Below, one piece after another: positions 25,712 through 36,612 of a stretch of DNA of 64,000 bases. Numbering within the stretch: the first letter of the stretch is position 1; each line of letters begins with the position of its first letter. The stretch spans positions 2,790,001-2,854,000 of the forward strand of contig NZ_CP129964.1 in the NCBI RefSeq assembly GCF_030503675.1, given 5' to 3'. A program made the translations under genes and the position numbers. The notes under the pieces are model-generated. The model was given only the letters and a program-made list of their open reading frames with translations. It was not told where the DNA came from and ran no database searches. Source of the stretch: Lutimonas zeaxanthinifaciens (GTDB lineage Bacteria; Bacteroidota; Bacteroidia; Flavobacteriales; Flavobacteriaceae).

Positions 25712-27982
25712 ATGAGCTCCAAAATTAAAAGAACAGATGCTTTAGACTACCATCAATTTCCCACTCCGGGTAAAATACAGGTTTTACCAACAAAGAAACA
25801 TGCAACTCAAAGAGACCTTTCACTCGCCTATTCGCCGGGTGTGGCTGAGCCTTGCCTGGAAATTGAAAAAAATGAGCAAAAAGTATACAATTACACCTCT
25901 AAGTCTAATCTTGTTGCAGTAATTTCTAATGGAACAGCTGTACTTGGCCTTGGTGATATTGGCCCGCTGGCATCAAAACCCGTAATGGAAGGGAAAGCTC
26001 TTTTATTCAAAATATTTGCAGACATAGATGTTTTCGACATAGAGGTAGACGCTAAAGACGTTGATAAATTTGTGGAAACGGTTAAGGCCATTGCTCCAAC
26101 CTTCGGAGGTATCAATCTTGAAGATATCAAAGCTCCTGAAGCTTTTGAAATTGAGTCAAGATTGAAGGAAGAATTAAATATTCCCGTCATGCATGATGAC
26201 CAGCATGGTACAGCGATCATTTCTGCGGCTGCCCTTAAGAATGCGCTTGAAATTGCGGGCAAAAAACCCTCTGAGGTCAATGTTGTAATCAATGGTGCAG
26301 GTGCCGCTTCTATTTCATGTACACGCTTATACAAAAAATTAGGTGTGCTGAAAGAAAATATTGTCATGTGCGACAGTAAGGGAGTTCTACGATCGGACAG
26401 AACCGACCTTAACAAACAGAAAAAAGAGTTTACTACAGACAAAGACCTTTACAACCTGGAAGATGCCATGAAAGGAGCCGATGTATTTATTGGCCTTTCC
26501 ATTGGTAATGTGGTAAGCCCGGAAATGCTGCTCTCGATGGCAAAAAACCCTATCGTTTTTGCCCTTGCCAACCCGGACCCCGAAATCTCATATCAACTAG
26601 CCGTTGAAACCAGAAACGACATTATCATGGCAACCGGAAGATCAGATCATCCAAATCAGGTAAACAATGTTCTTGGCTTTCCATTCATCTTCAGAGGAGC
26701 ACTTGATGTAAGAGCTAAAAAGATAAACGAAGAAATGAAAATGGCTGCGGTTCATGCCCTGGCCGATCTTACCAAACAGAGTGTTCCCGAGCAGGTAAAT
26801 ATAACCTACAATAAGAAGGTGATTACTTTTGGAAAAGACTATATCATTCCCAAGCCTTTCGACATGAGGCTGATCAGTGAAATACCGCCCGCGGTGGCCA
26901 AAGCGGCAATGGATTCAGGGGTGGCACAATTACCGATCGAGGACTGGGATGCTTACAAAGAGATATTGATTGAACGACTTGGAACAGGGAGCAAATTAAT
27001 GAGACTGGTAACCAACAGGGCAAAATCTGATCCAAAAACAGTTGTTTTTGCCGAAGCTGACCAGTTAAATGTTTTAAAAGCCGCTCAGATCGCCTATGAT
27101 GAGGGTATTGCCATACCCATTTTACTAGGTGATAAGATTGCCATTGAAGCCCTGATGAAGGAAATCCAGTTTGAAGGATCCATCCGAATTATTGATCCCA
27201 AATCAAAGGAAGAAGAACAGCGAAGAAATGAATTTGCTGAGATATTCTGGAAGAAAGAACAACGAAAGGGAATGACCTTGCTTGAAGCCCAGAAGTGGAT
27301 GCGTGAAAGGAACTATTTTGCGGCTATGATGGTCAATGAAAATCACGCTGATGCCCTGGTCACAGGATATACGAGAAGTTACCCCACCGTTGCACGGCCC
27401 ATGATCGAATTGATTGGAAAAATCAAAGGGATTCGGAGAGTGGCAGCAACGAATCTTATGCTTACTGAGCGAGGCCCCTTATTTCTTTCGGACACGGCTA
27501 TGAATATTAACCCAAATGCGAAAGATTTGACTGAAATAGCGCGAATGACAGACAAAACAATGAAAATGTTCGGGTTAAAACCCAATCTGGCCATGGTATC
27601 GTTTTCAAATTTTGGTTCTTCCAGTTCGGATTCAGCAAAAAAAATGTCGGAAGCCGTAAATTATCTGCATAAATACTTTCCACACGTGGTCATCGACGGA
27701 GAACTACAGGCAGATTTCGCATTGAATGAAAAAATGAGAAGAGACAAATTTTCGTTTTCAAAACTTCAGGGAAAAAAGGTCAACGGCCTTATTTATCCAA
27801 ATCTGGAATCAGCAAATATCAGCTATAAATTATTGAAAGAAATTCATGCTGCAGAGTCAATAGGCCCAATTATTATGGGGCTTCAAAAACCGGTTCACCT
27901 CATTCAGTTAGGTGCCAGTGTTGATGAAATCGTGAATATGGTTTGTATTGCCGTTGTTGACGCACAAAGCCGCAAAAAATAA
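25712..27982 (+). CDS. maeB: NADP-dependent malic enzyme (MaeB type, with phosphotransacetylase-like domain)
   Basis: MaeB decarboxylates malate to pyruvate with production of NADPH. The 756-residue length is that of the two-domain form. The N-terminal malic enzyme part (to about 425) shows LAYSPGVAEPCLEI, VISNGTAVLGLGDIGPLASKPVMEGKA (as separate conserved blocks), HDDQHGTAIISAAAL and the Rossmann motif VNVVINGAGAASIS. The C-terminal part (about 430-756) is a phosphate acetyl/butyryltransferase-like regulatory domain (VVFAEADQLNVLKAAQIAYDEGI near its start). In characterised MaeB proteins this domain mediates acetyl-CoA control. It has its own candidate promoter. Confidence 0.94.
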   Translation: MSSKIKRTDALDYHQFPTPGKIQVLPTKKHATQRDLSLAYSPGVAEPCLEIEKNEQKVYNYTSKSNLVAVISNGTAVLGLGDIGPLASKPVMEGKALLFKIFADIDVFDIEVDAKDVDKFVETVKAIAPTFGGINLEDIKAPEAFEIESRLKEELNIPVMHDDQHGTAIISAAALKNALEIAGKKPSEVNVVINGAGAASISCTRLYKKLGVLKENIVMCDSKGVLRSDRTDLNKQKKEFTTDKDLYNLEDAMKGADVFIGLSIGNVVSPEMLLSMAKNPIVFALANPDPEISYQLAVETRNDIIMATGRSDHPNQVNNVLGFPFIFRGALDVRAKKINEEMKMAAVHALADLTKQSVPEQVNITYNKKVITFGKDYIIPKPFDMRLISEIPPAVAKAAMDSGVAQLPIEDWDAYKEILIERLGTGSKLMRLVTNRAKSDPKTVVFAEADQLNVLKAAQIAYDEGIAIPILLGDKIAIEALMKEIQFEGSIRIIDPKSKEEEQRRNEFAEIFWKKEQRKGMTLLEAQKWMRERNYFAAMMVNENHADALVTGYTRSYPTVARPMIELIGKIKGIRRVAATNLMLTERGPLFLSDTAMNINPNAKDLTEIARMTDKTMKMFGLKPNLAMVSFSNFGSSSSDSAKKMSEAVNYLHKYFPHVVIDGELQADFALNEKMRRDKFSFSKLQGKKVNGLIYPNLESANISYKLLKEIHAAESIGPIIMGLQKPVHLIQLGASVDEIVNMVCIAVVDAQSRKK

Positions 27983-28111
27983 CCTTTCTTTTTTTTCGGT
28001 TATTCGGATGGTTTTACCTCCATTGAACAGACACTGCAAAAGTGTTTGAAAACAGTTGGAAAAAGTTGTAAAATTAAGATTAACAATTTCATTTTGAGAA
28101 GATAAAATTGT

Positions 28112-28119
28112 TACATTTG
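28112..28119 (+). promoter_or_regulatory. candidate -7 element for ruvA-sprA
   Basis: TACATTTG matches TAnnTTTG exactly, 22 nt before the ruvA ATG. A TTG is present upstream but only 15 nt away, so the -33 assignment is doubtful. Confidence 0.4.
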
Positions 28120-28141
28120 ACTCCATCTCGATTCAAAATTT

Positions 28142-28723
28142 ATGATTACACATATTCAAGGTAAACTGGTCGATAAAAACCCGGACCATGTGGTGATAGA
28201 ATGCAATGGTATAGGCTATCATGTTCATATTTCTCTTCAGACATTTTCCAATATTCCTGATCGAGAAAACTTAAAATTATTTACCCATCTGGTGATTCGG
28301 GAGGATGCCCATATTCTTTATGGATTTTATCAAAAAACAGAACGTGAGATTTTTAAACTTCTTATCTCAGTTTCTGGTGTGGGACCTAGTACGGCCATTA
28401 CCATGTTATCTTCGATGGACACTGAAGAAATCCAGCAGGCCATTGGCAGCGAAGATGTCTCAAAAATTCAATCCGTAAAAGGAATCGGACTTAAAACGGC
28501 TCAAAGAGTTATTGTAGACCTCAAAGACAAAATTCTAAAATCTTATGAAATTTCTGAAGATTTACCGATTTCAAACAATACTATTAAAATTGAAGCGTTA
28601 TCTGCTTTAGAAGTCTTAGGATTTTCTAGAAAAAAAGTTGAAAAAGTTATACAAGTTATTTTACAGGATTCCCCGGAAATTAGTCTGGAAGAATTAATTA
28701 AGAAGGCGCTTAAAAGCTTGTAA
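28142..28723 (+). CDS. ruvA: Holliday junction DNA-binding protein RuvA
   Basis: RuvA binds the four-way junction and loads RuvB. The 193-residue protein has the OB-fold N-domain (ITHIQGKLVDKNPDHVVIECNGIGYHV), tandem helix-hairpin-helix motifs (LISVSGVGPSTAITMLSSM and IQSVKGIGLKTAQRVIVDLKDK) and the C-terminal RuvB-contact domain (ALEVLGFSRKKVEKVI). It ends 3 nt before the sprA start, so recombination repair and the secretion translocon are probably cotranscribed. I recall a similar arrangement in other flavobacteria. Confidence 0.95.
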   Translation: MITHIQGKLVDKNPDHVVIECNGIGYHVHISLQTFSNIPDRENLKLFTHLVIREDAHILYGFYQKTEREIFKLLISVSGVGPSTAITMLSSMDTEEIQQAIGSEDVSKIQSVKGIGLKTAQRVIVDLKDKILKSYEISEDLPISNNTIKIEALSALEVLGFSRKKVEKVIQVILQDSPEISLEELIKKALKSL

Positions 28724-28726
28724 CGA

Positions 28727-31700
28727 TTGTCAAGAGTAAAACGATTTAAATATAATCTCCCTATTATATTGATCGTACTGTTATTTAGTACGACTTCTAT
28801 TTCGGCTCAAATAAATTCTGACAATAATTCCATAACTAACACTCAACCAACTACTTCTACTCAAAAAGACACTATTTCACCTTTACCGTATTCCTTTAAC
28901 AGCAATCAAAGCGGGAGACTTTTTTTGAATGACAATAAGGAACTGGAAACCATCTACGATCCTGCGACAGGCAATTATATCCTCATGGAAAAAATTGGCG
29001 ATTACTACGTCAAATACCCTACTCAAATGACCCCTGAGGAATACAAAGATTACAGGCTGCAAAGAGACATGCTGGAGTATTCCAAGGAAAAATTAAATGC
29101 AATTGGAGGAAAAACCAAAGAAGCCTCCGATGTTCAGAAGAACCTTTTGCCTACCTACTATGTAAATTCGAATTTTTTTGAAAGTGTTTTCGGTGGAAAT
29201 CAGATCGATGTCAATGTTCAGGGATCTATCTTGATCAAAATGGGGCTTATATACCAGAAAGTGGAAAATCCGCAGCTTTCTGAAAACAACAGGCAAAACA
29301 CAACCTTTGACTTCGATCAGGAGATAAATGCTAGTTTGAATGCCAGGATTGGAACCCGATTAAGAGTGATGGCCAACTTTGATACACAATCCACCTTTAA
29401 TTTTCAAAACATGGTGAAGTTGGAATATACGCCAACTGAAGACGATATCATCCGAAAAATTGAAGTAGGAAATGTTTCCATGCCGATTAGAAACTCCCTT
29501 GTGACAGGAGCCCAGAATCTTTTTGGGGCTAAAATGGAGTTACAATTCGGTAAAACGACGGTAACCGGGATTTTTTCTCAGCAAAGATCTCAGACAAGGT
29601 CAGTTTCGGCACAAGGTGGATCCATTTTGAACGAATTTGATTTTAAGGCGAGTAATTACGACAATAACAGGCACTTTTTTATAAGTCATGCCTTCAGGGA
29701 TAAGTATAACGAGGCTCTTGAAAATTTTCCTTTGATCAACAGTTCGATCAACATCACAAGAATCGAAATCTGGGTCACCAACAGAAATGCAACTACAACA
29801 GGTACCAGGAACATTGTTGCTTTAGCCGATCTGGGTGAAAATAATCCTGATAATATTGGACCTGCCAATGTAATTCCGATTCCCGGAGGGCAGGATCCTT
29901 CAAATGAAGCCAATAATCTTCAGGATCTATTGACCTTGAACGGCCCCATTCGGGACATTTCAACAGTCGGCCAGGCTTTATCGCCTTACAACATGTCTCA
30001 GGGAAGAGATTATACCATTCTTGAAAACGCTATCAAACTGGTGCAGGGAGTTGACTTTACCATGAATGCGCAATTAGGGTTTATTACCCTGAACAGAAGA
30101 CTGGTCGATGCAGATGTCATGGCAGTTGCTTATGAATACACGGATGGCACCGAAGTTCATCGAGTTGGAGAATTCACAGATGCGGGGGTAATCGCACCGG
30201 ACAACCTTGTGGTTAAAATGCTGCGAAGTGAAATCATCAATCCTAACATTCCGATGTTCGACCTGCTCATGAAAAACGTATATGAAATTCCAGGAGCATT
30301 TCAGCTTCAAAAGGACGGATTCCGACTCGAATTATTGTATTATGATGACGCCACCGGAGAACCCGTAAACATTCTTCAAAATGCTCAGACACCAGGAGTA
30401 AATGACAGGACGATACTGAATCTTTTAAAACTTGACCGACTTGACCAGAACAACAACTTTAAACCCGAAGGTGACGGGTTCTTTGATTATGTAGAGGGAA
30501 TAACCATAGATTCACCTAACGGCTATTTTATATTTCCAACCGTGGAACCCTTTGGATCAGACCTCGATGACCAACTACTGCCTGAAGACGATGTTTATAT
30601 CTTCCGGGAATTGTATGACCGGACCCAGGCAGAGGCACAAAATGATTTTCAGCAAAAAGACAAATATTCATTCAAAGGATACTTTAAATCAGATGGAAAG
30701 AACGGGATCCCGCTTGGTGCTTTTAATGTGCCGCGAGGGTCGGTCAAGGTTACTTCAGGCGGGCGCGAACTTGTTGAAGGTGTTGACTATGTAGTTGACT
30801 ATAATATCGGAAACGTTCAGATCATCAATCCTACTTTGATTGCTTCGGATGCCCCGATTCAAGTGGATGTTGAAAACAACATTGGGTTCAATCAACAGCA
30901 AAGAAGGTACATGGGAGTTGATGTATTACATGTGTTCAATGAAAAACTGGCTGTTGGGGGTAATATTATAAATCTCAATGAAAGACCTCTTACCCAGAAG
31001 GCTCAATTTGGTTCTGAACCCGTGAATAATACCATTATTGGAGCTTACCTTACCTACCGGACGGAAGTGCCAAAATTGACGAAATGGGCCAATGCATTAC
31101 CCAATATTGATACCGACGTCCCTTCATATGTTTCTGTCAGGTCAGAGCTGGCTTATTTGATTCCGGGAACACCAAAAGGAATCGACCTTGAAGGAGCGGC
31201 AACTTCGTATATCGATGATTTTGAAGGCGCTCAGATCCCGTTGGATATAAAATCACCAAAACAGTGGTTTACCGCGAGTACACCTCTAGGCCAATCCGGT
31301 GACCTGGACTTCACAAACGGAAACATTGCACCCGGCTTGCCGGATGAGTTGCGAACAGGTGCAAAACGATCAAAACTCGCCTGGTATAATATTGATCAGA
31401 TTTTTTATGGTTCCAGTCTAAGACCGCCGAATATTGACAGTGAAGAATTGTCCAGGGCTGAGGTGAGGCAGGTGAATTACAGCGAGCTTTTTCCTCAGGT
31501 AGACCTGGATGTTACACAATCGAGTATTATCAGGACCTTTGACATGGCTTATTATCCGGCAGAACGGGGAACAAATAATTATGACGATAGTTTTGGTTCT
31601 GATGGAAAATACATCAATCCTGAAGACAGATGGGCCGGAGTTACAAGAGCTCTTACAACTACAAATTTCCAGCAGGCGAACATAGAATATGTCCAGTTTT

Positions 31701-34700
31701 GGCTTATGGATCCCTATGAAAATTATTCGATCAAACCTGAAGAAGGCGGCCCGATCGCTCCACCGGGATTGCAGGATCAGGTGGGAGAACTGTACTTTAA
31801 TTTTGGAAATATTTCAGAAGATATTTTAAAAGATGACCGGAAAATGTTTGAAAACGGACTTCCTGAGGATGGAATCCAGATTCCCGGATCAAATATTGAA
31901 TCTACACCCTGGTCATCGATACCCACTGAACAATCACTTTTATATGCTTTCCCGGAGAGTGATGAAGCCCGACTAAATCAGGACCTTGGACTTGACGGGA
32001 TCAATGACGTTGATGAAAGCACAAAGTACGGAACAGTATTTGGAGAGGACCCTTCCGCAGATAATTTTCACTATTTCAGAGGTTCTGATTATGACGCCGA
32101 AGATGCTTCGATCATCACTCGTTACAAGGATTTCAGTTTGACTGAGGGGAATTCACCTACCATTAATAATTCACCTGAAAACTATCCGACTTCATCGACA
32201 ACCTTTCCGGATGTTGAAGACATCAACAGGGACCAGACCATGAACGCGATAGAAAGCTACTATCAGTATAAGGTTTCATTGAATAAAACGGATCTTGTGG
32301 TGGGTCAAAATTATATCGTTGACAGCAGGGTCACGACGGTTCAGTTAGCCAACAACACAACGCAGACTACCACATGGTACCAGTTTAGAATTCCAATAAC
32401 AACCCCGGAAGACCCGAGCAATATCATCAATGATATGGCTGGCTTTACTTCGATCCGATTTATGAGAATGTTCCTTACCAAATTCAAGGTGCCGGTGGTA
32501 TTGAGATTTGGGGAACTTCAGCTGGTCAGAGGTGATTGGAGAAGGTATACCAAAACTCTTGACGACGCTATCGTTCCTCCACAGGAAATCTCTCCGGAGG
32601 AAAATCAAAAATTCGAAGTGGGTGTGGTAAATATTGAAGAAAATGAAGACCGTCAACCTATACCTTATGTACTTCCTCCGGGAATAAAAAGAGAAAGGCT
32701 TCAGGGTACCACCACGATTCAGCAACAAAACGAACAGTCTGTTTCAATGAAAGTTGACGACCTTCAGCCCGGAGATACCAGAACCATATTTAAAAACACT
32801 ACGTTTGATCTAAGGATGTATAAACAATTAAAGATGTTTATTCATGCTGAAGGTAAGGTGGGACAGCTGGAAGTCAAGGACGATGAGTTATTGGGTATTA
32901 TCCGATTGGGAAGTGATACGGATGACAACTACTATCAGGTAGAAATACCTTTGAAAATTACAGATTTCAACGCCGTAACACCAGAGGAAATCTGGCCTGT
33001 GGAGAACAATCTTGATGCGGCGATAAAGGATTTTGGAAACTTAAAACTCGAACGCCTGGAGATTGGTGCCCCGGCGGGCGAACTTTATCCGAAACCCGTG
33101 GCCGGAGAAACGCCTGAATTTAGAATCAGGGTAAAGGGTAACCCCAATTTGTCAAATATCAGGACGATCATGTTAGGTGTAAAAAACGTGTCGATTTCTC
33201 CCAAAAGCATGGAGCTTTGGTTCAATGAATTGAGAGTTGCTGATTTTGACAACAAATCCAGTTGGGCAGCCATCGTAAATGCGGATGCGAACCTGGCTGA
33301 CTTTGCTGATTTGTCAGTTACAGGAAGTGCCAGTACAATTGGTTTTGGAAGCCTTGATCAAATGGTAAATGAAAGGAGCCAGGATGAAATGAAACAATAC
33401 GGACTTGTCTCCAACATCAATATAGGGCAACTTTTACCCAAAAGAGCCAATGTAAGTATACCGATCAATTTTAGCTTTGGTGAGGAATTCAGAGATCCCA
33501 AGTACGATCCGAGGTTTAAGGATGTTTTATTCCAGAACGGATCCACAGATGCAGATCTGGCAAGAGATTACACCCAAAGAAAAAGTATCAATTTCATTAA
33601 TGTGAGAAGAAACCGTACTTCTCAAAGCGGTAAACCTCATTTTTATGATGTGGAAAACTTCTCGGTATCCTATTTATTCAACGAAACCTATCACCGCGAT
33701 TACAATATTCAGAAATTCATCGACCAGAAACTAAGAGCTTCCGCCAATTATACCTATAGCTTTGAACCAAAGGTGATCGAACCATTTAAATCATGGGGTC
33801 TTGTAAGTGATAAAGCCTATTTGAAATTTATCAAGGATTTCAACCTGAGTTTATTGCCAACTTCTTTTGCCATTAACTCAAATATTATTAGATCTTACAG
33901 CGAACAATTATCGAGATCACTTGTTGAAGGCCTGCCTGATCTTCCCGTGTTGAAACAACGGAACTTTATGTTTGACTGGGACTATCTGATCGCCTACAAT
34001 CTGAGTAAATCCCTGCAGTTCTCGCTCAGAGCGCTAAATAACTATGCCTATGATCAATTTGGAGACGATGAAGACCTGCAGATCTATGATCAGTTTTTTA
34101 GAATCGGACGTCCGGAACATTATCATCAAACCTTTAACCTGACCTACAAAATTCCATTTGACAAGTTTCCTGTGCTTGATTTTATCAATGGAACTTATAA
34201 TTATACCGCAGATTATGACTGGCAAGCACCGGCATATACAACAATTGATCAGGTTGGTAACACGATACAAAATGCCAACACCCACAATTTATCTGCAGAT
34301 ATGGGAATGGACAGACTCTATGATTACCTGGGGCTTACAAAACTGTTTACAAAACGAAAAACCGTGGATGTAAAGCAGGATCCTGAAACAGGTCAGCAAC
34401 TGAAGGCTAAGAAAGGGCTTTCCACAGGTCAGAAAATTGGTAAAGTAGGAGTCGATATCCTAACCTCTGTCAAGAATATTCGACTTTCTTACACAGAGAA
34501 CAACGGGACCTTCCTTCCAGGTTATATTCCTGAGTTCGGGCTTCTTGGACAGAGTAATTATAACGGGACCTTTGCCCCTACTTTCGGGTTTGTGTTCGGA
34601 AGCCAGGCAGATATTCTGGATAAAGCCATTCGTAACGGCTGGCTGATCTCGAGAGGGCAGGGAGATAATTTCTATGCCAGAAATTACAGCAGGTCACATT

Positions 34701-35794
34701 ATGACAAATTTGATTATTCGGCAAATGTTAAATTCACCCGAGATCTTGATATTGAATTATTCGGAAACCGGACTTATACGGAAAGTTTTAATCAACAATT
34801 GGACGTAATTAACGGTGTTCTCGATAATACCCCTAAAAACGGGATTGGAAACTTCAGTATATCACATATGATGCTCGGTTCTTCGTTTAAAGATGAAGCG
34901 GAGGTATTCCAGCAGTTTAAGGATAATCGAAAGATCATTTCTCAGCGACTTGCTGATGAGACCGGTGGTAATATAGACGGTTTTGGGGATACGAGCCAGG
35001 ATGTTGTTCTACCGGCTTTTCTAGCCGCCTACTCAGGGAAAAGTGCAGAATCTGTAAAATTAAGCGCATTCCGAACCACACCTATTCCCAACTGGAGAAT
35101 TTCTTATAAAGGCCTCATGTCAATTCCGTGGATAAAAACAAATTTCAGAAGTTTTACGCTCGAGCACAGTTACAGGTCTGTTTACTCCATTTTATCCTTT
35201 ACGAATAACCTTAAGTACGATGAGGATAATCCCTATGAGGACACTAACAGAGATATTGCAGGCAATTATAATCCTCAAAAACTGTACAATGGTGTGAATC
35301 TGATTGAAGAGTTTTCACCTTTGATCCGGGTAGATTTTAAATTGAAGAATTCTCTTTCTTTACGAGCTGCCTTTAACAAGGACAAGGCACTTAACCTGAA
35401 CTTTAACAACAATACAGTTACAGAAGTTTCAGGGGAAGAACTTGTCCTGGGAATGGGATACAGAATTCAAAATGTGAAGATGAAATTTAAAACCGGAAGC
35501 GGTGGAGGCTCCACTACGTTTCAGGGCGATATTAATTTAAAACTCGATCTGGGGATACGCGACAATCTTACCATCGTAAGACCTTATGGGATAGAGGATG
35601 AAATAACCAACAACCAGATTACCGGAGGCCAAAGCCTTGTCTCGTTTAAGTTCCTTGCTGATTATTCTTTGAATAAAAATTTACTGGCCTCCTTTTTCTT
35701 TGACTATAATAATTCTAAATTTGCAATATCGACCACATATCCCCGTACTTCGATTAATGGAGGAATTAGTGTGAGATACATTATTGGAAATTAA
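28727..35794 (+). CDS. sprA: SprA/Sov, giant outer-membrane translocon of the type IX secretion system
   Basis: SprA forms the very large single-chain beta-barrel through which type IX cargo crosses the outer membrane, and it is required for flavobacterial gliding. The 2355-residue product is in the normal size range for the family. It starts at a TTG directly after ruvA, followed by a signal peptide (LPIILIVLLFSTTSISAQ). Recognisable SprA segments include FDQEINASLNARIGTRLRVMANFDTQ (two blocks), YIDDFEGAQIPLDIKSP, SMELWFNELRVADFDNKSSWAA and a C-terminus ending in alternating barrel strands (ISTTYPRTSINGGISVRYIIG). gcvH starts 15 bp downstream. Confidence 0.96.
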   Translation: MSRVKRFKYNLPIILIVLLFSTTSISAQINSDNNSITNTQPTTSTQKDTISPLPYSFNSNQSGRLFLNDNKELETIYDPATGNYILMEKIGDYYVKYPTQMTPEEYKDYRLQRDMLEYSKEKLNAIGGKTKEASDVQKNLLPTYYVNSNFFESVFGGNQIDVNVQGSILIKMGLIYQKVENPQLSENNRQNTTFDFDQEINASLNARIGTRLRVMANFDTQSTFNFQNMVKLEYTPTEDDIIRKIEVGNVSMPIRNSLVTGAQNLFGAKMELQFGKTTVTGIFSQQRSQTRSVSAQGGSILNEFDFKASNYDNNRHFFISHAFRDKYNEALENFPLINSSINITRIEIWVTNRNATTTGTRNIVALADLGENNPDNIGPANVIPIPGGQDPSNEANNLQDLLTLNGPIRDISTVGQALSPYNMSQGRDYTILENAIKLVQGVDFTMNAQLGFITLNRRLVDADVMAVAYEYTDGTEVHRVGEFTDAGVIAPDNLVVKMLRSEIINPNIPMFDLLMKNVYEIPGAFQLQKDGFRLELLYYDDATGEPVNILQNAQTPGVNDRTILNLLKLDRLDQNNNFKPEGDGFFDYVEGITIDSPNGYFIFPTVEPFGSDLDDQLLPEDDVYIFRELYDRTQAEAQNDFQQKDKYSFKGYFKSDGKNGIPLGAFNVPRGSVKVTSGGRELVEGVDYVVDYNIGNVQIINPTLIASDAPIQVDVENNIGFNQQQRRYMGVDVLHVFNEKLAVGGNIINLNERPLTQKAQFGSEPVNNTIIGAYLTYRTEVPKLTKWANALPNIDTDVPSYVSVRSELAYLIPGTPKGIDLEGAATSYIDDFEGAQIPLDIKSPKQWFTASTPLGQSGDLDFTNGNIAPGLPDELRTGAKRSKLAWYNIDQIFYGSSLRPPNIDSEELSRAEVRQVNYSELFPQVDLDVTQSSIIRTFDMAYYPAERGTNNYDDSFGSDGKYINPEDRWAGVTRALTTTNFQQANIEYVQFWLMDPYENYSIKPEEGGPIAPPGLQDQVGELYFNFGNISEDILKDDRKMFENGLPEDGIQIPGSNIESTPWSSIPTEQSLLYAFPESDEARLNQDLGLDGINDVDESTKYGTVFGEDPSADNFHYFRGSDYDAEDASIITRYKDFSLTEGNSPTINNSPENYPTSSTTFPDVEDINRDQTMNAIESYYQYKVSLNKTDLVVGQNYIVDSRVTTVQLANNTTQTTTWYQFRIPITTPEDPSNIINDMAGFTSIRFMRMFLTKFKVPVVLRFGELQLVRGDWRRYTKTLDDAIVPPQEISPEENQKFEVGVVNIEENEDRQPIPYVLPPGIKRERLQGTTTIQQQNEQSVSMKVDDLQPGDTRTIFKNTTFDLRMYKQLKMFIHAEGKVGQLEVKDDELLGIIRLGSDTDDNYYQVEIPLKITDFNAVTPEEIWPVENNLDAAIKDFGNLKLERLEIGAPAGELYPKPVAGETPEFRIRVKGNPNLSNIRTIMLGVKNVSISPKSMELWFNELRVADFDNKSSWAAIVNADANLADFADLSVTGSASTIGFGSLDQMVNERSQDEMKQYGLVSNINIGQLLPKRANVSIPINFSFGEEFRDPKYDPRFKDVLFQNGSTDADLARDYTQRKSINFINVRRNRTSQSGKPHFYDVENFSVSYLFNETYHRDYNIQKFIDQKLRASANYTYSFEPKVIEPFKSWGLVSDKAYLKFIKDFNLSLLPTSFAINSNIIRSYSEQLSRSLVEGLPDLPVLKQRNFMFDWDYLIAYNLSKSLQFSLRALNNYAYDQFGDDEDLQIYDQFFRIGRPEHYHQTFNLTYKIPFDKFPVLDFINGTYNYTADYDWQAPAYTTIDQVGNTIQNANTHNLSADMGMDRLYDYLGLTKLFTKRKTVDVKQDPETGQQLKAKKGLSTGQKIGKVGVDILTSVKNIRLSYTENNGTFLPGYIPEFGLLGQSNYNGTFAPTFGFVFGSQADILDKAIRNGWLISRGQGDNFYARNYSRSHYDKFDYSANVKFTRDLDIELFGNRTYTESFNQQLDVINGVLDNTPKNGIGNFSISHMMLGSSFKDEAEVFQQFKDNRKIISQRLADETGGNIDGFGDTSQDVVLPAFLAAYSGKSAESVKLSAFRTTPIPNWRISYKGLMSIPWIKTNFRSFTLEHSYRSVYSILSFTNNLKYDEDNPYEDTNRDIAGNYNPQKLYNGVNLIEEFSPLIRVDFKLKNSLSLRAAFNKDKALNLNFNNNTVTEVSGEELVLGMGYRIQNVKMKFKTGSGGGSTTFQGDINLKLDLGIRDNLTIVRPYGIEDEITNNQITGGQSLVSFKFLADYSLNKNLLASFFFDYNNSKFAISTTYPRTSINGGISVRYIIGN

Positions 35795-35809
35795 TTTAAA
35801 GATTTTAAA

Positions 35810-36190
35810 ATGAACACACCTGAAGAATTAAAGTACACTAAAGATCACGAATGGGTGAAAATCGAAGGCGATATTGCAACAGTTGGTATCACTGATTTTG
35901 CACAGGGTGAATTGGGAGACATTGTTTATGTTGATGTTGAAAGCCTGGATGAAACAGTTGCTCAAAATGAAGTTTTCGGCAGCGTAGAGGCCGTTAAGAC
36001 AGTATCTGATTTATTCATGCCCTTAAGCGGAGAAATCATAGAATTTAACGAAATGCTTGAAGATGCTCCTGAAAAGGTAAATTCCGATGCTTATGGTGAA
36101 GGATGGATGATCAAGATTAAAATCTCTGATGCTTCAGAAATAGACGGTTTATTAGATGCTTCAGGATATAAAGAGATTGTGGGAGCGTAA
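35810..36190 (+). CDS. gcvH: glycine cleavage system H protein
   Basis: GcvH carries the lipoyl arm that shuttles the aminomethyl group between glycine cleavage enzymes. The 126-residue length is standard. The lipoylated lysine is Lys63 in [39 protein letters not shown] begins the protein as two conserved blocks. Other gcv genes are not in the window. Its 3' end overlaps the next reading frame by 35 nt. Confidence 0.95.
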   Translation: MNTPEELKYTKDHEWVKIEGDIATVGITDFAQGELGDIVYVDVESLDETVAQNEVFGSVEAVKTVSDLFMPLSGEIIEFNEMLEDAPEKVNSDAYGEGWMIKIKISDASEIDGLLDASGYKEIVGA

Positions 36191-36548
36191 TGCCCTCTTG
36201 CTTGCTATTCTTGCCACAATAGTCATAGCTGTTTTAAGCCTTACATCAGTCCCCAAGATCAGTTTGGGGCTGAATATCAAATCAAGTGATAAATACCTTC
36301 ATTTTATTGCTTATTTCGTATTAGCCTTTGTCTGGTATTTTGCCTTGAAGGATCGATTGAAAAAAAAGGTATTCAAAATTTTCGTACCTTTAGGTTTAAT
36401 TGTTTATGGCATCATTCTTGAAGGATTACAAGGTGGGCTAACTACCTATAGAACAGCAGATATCTATGACGCCCTGGCCAATGCAGCAGGAATAATTGTT
36501 TCATTCTTTATTTTTGGCCGAATTAGAAAGTGGTATCGTGCAATTTAA
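36156..36548 (+). CDS. VanZ-like small membrane protein
   Basis: The 130-residue product has four hydrophobic segments (about 14-32, 48-63, 72-90 and 106-122). It has the VanZ-like pattern [20 protein letters not shown] and [24 protein letters not shown]. VanZ-family proteins are small membrane proteins of uncertain function; one confers low-level teicoplanin resistance. The start chosen overlaps gcvH by 35 nt. An internal start is hard to place without losing the first helix. Position after sprA-gcvH suggests the same operon. Confidence 0.8.
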   Translation: MLQDIKRLWERNALLLAILATIVIAVLSLTSVPKISLGLNIKSSDKYLHFIAYFVLAFVWYFALKDRLKKKVFKIFVPLGLIVYGIILEGLQGGLTTYRTADIYDALANAAGIIVSFFIFGRIRKWYRAI

Positions 36549-36612
36549 ATTTAACTTGTAATTGTGGCGATTATTTCATTAAATTAGCGCAGTATAAAAA
36601 TTTTAAGACAAC

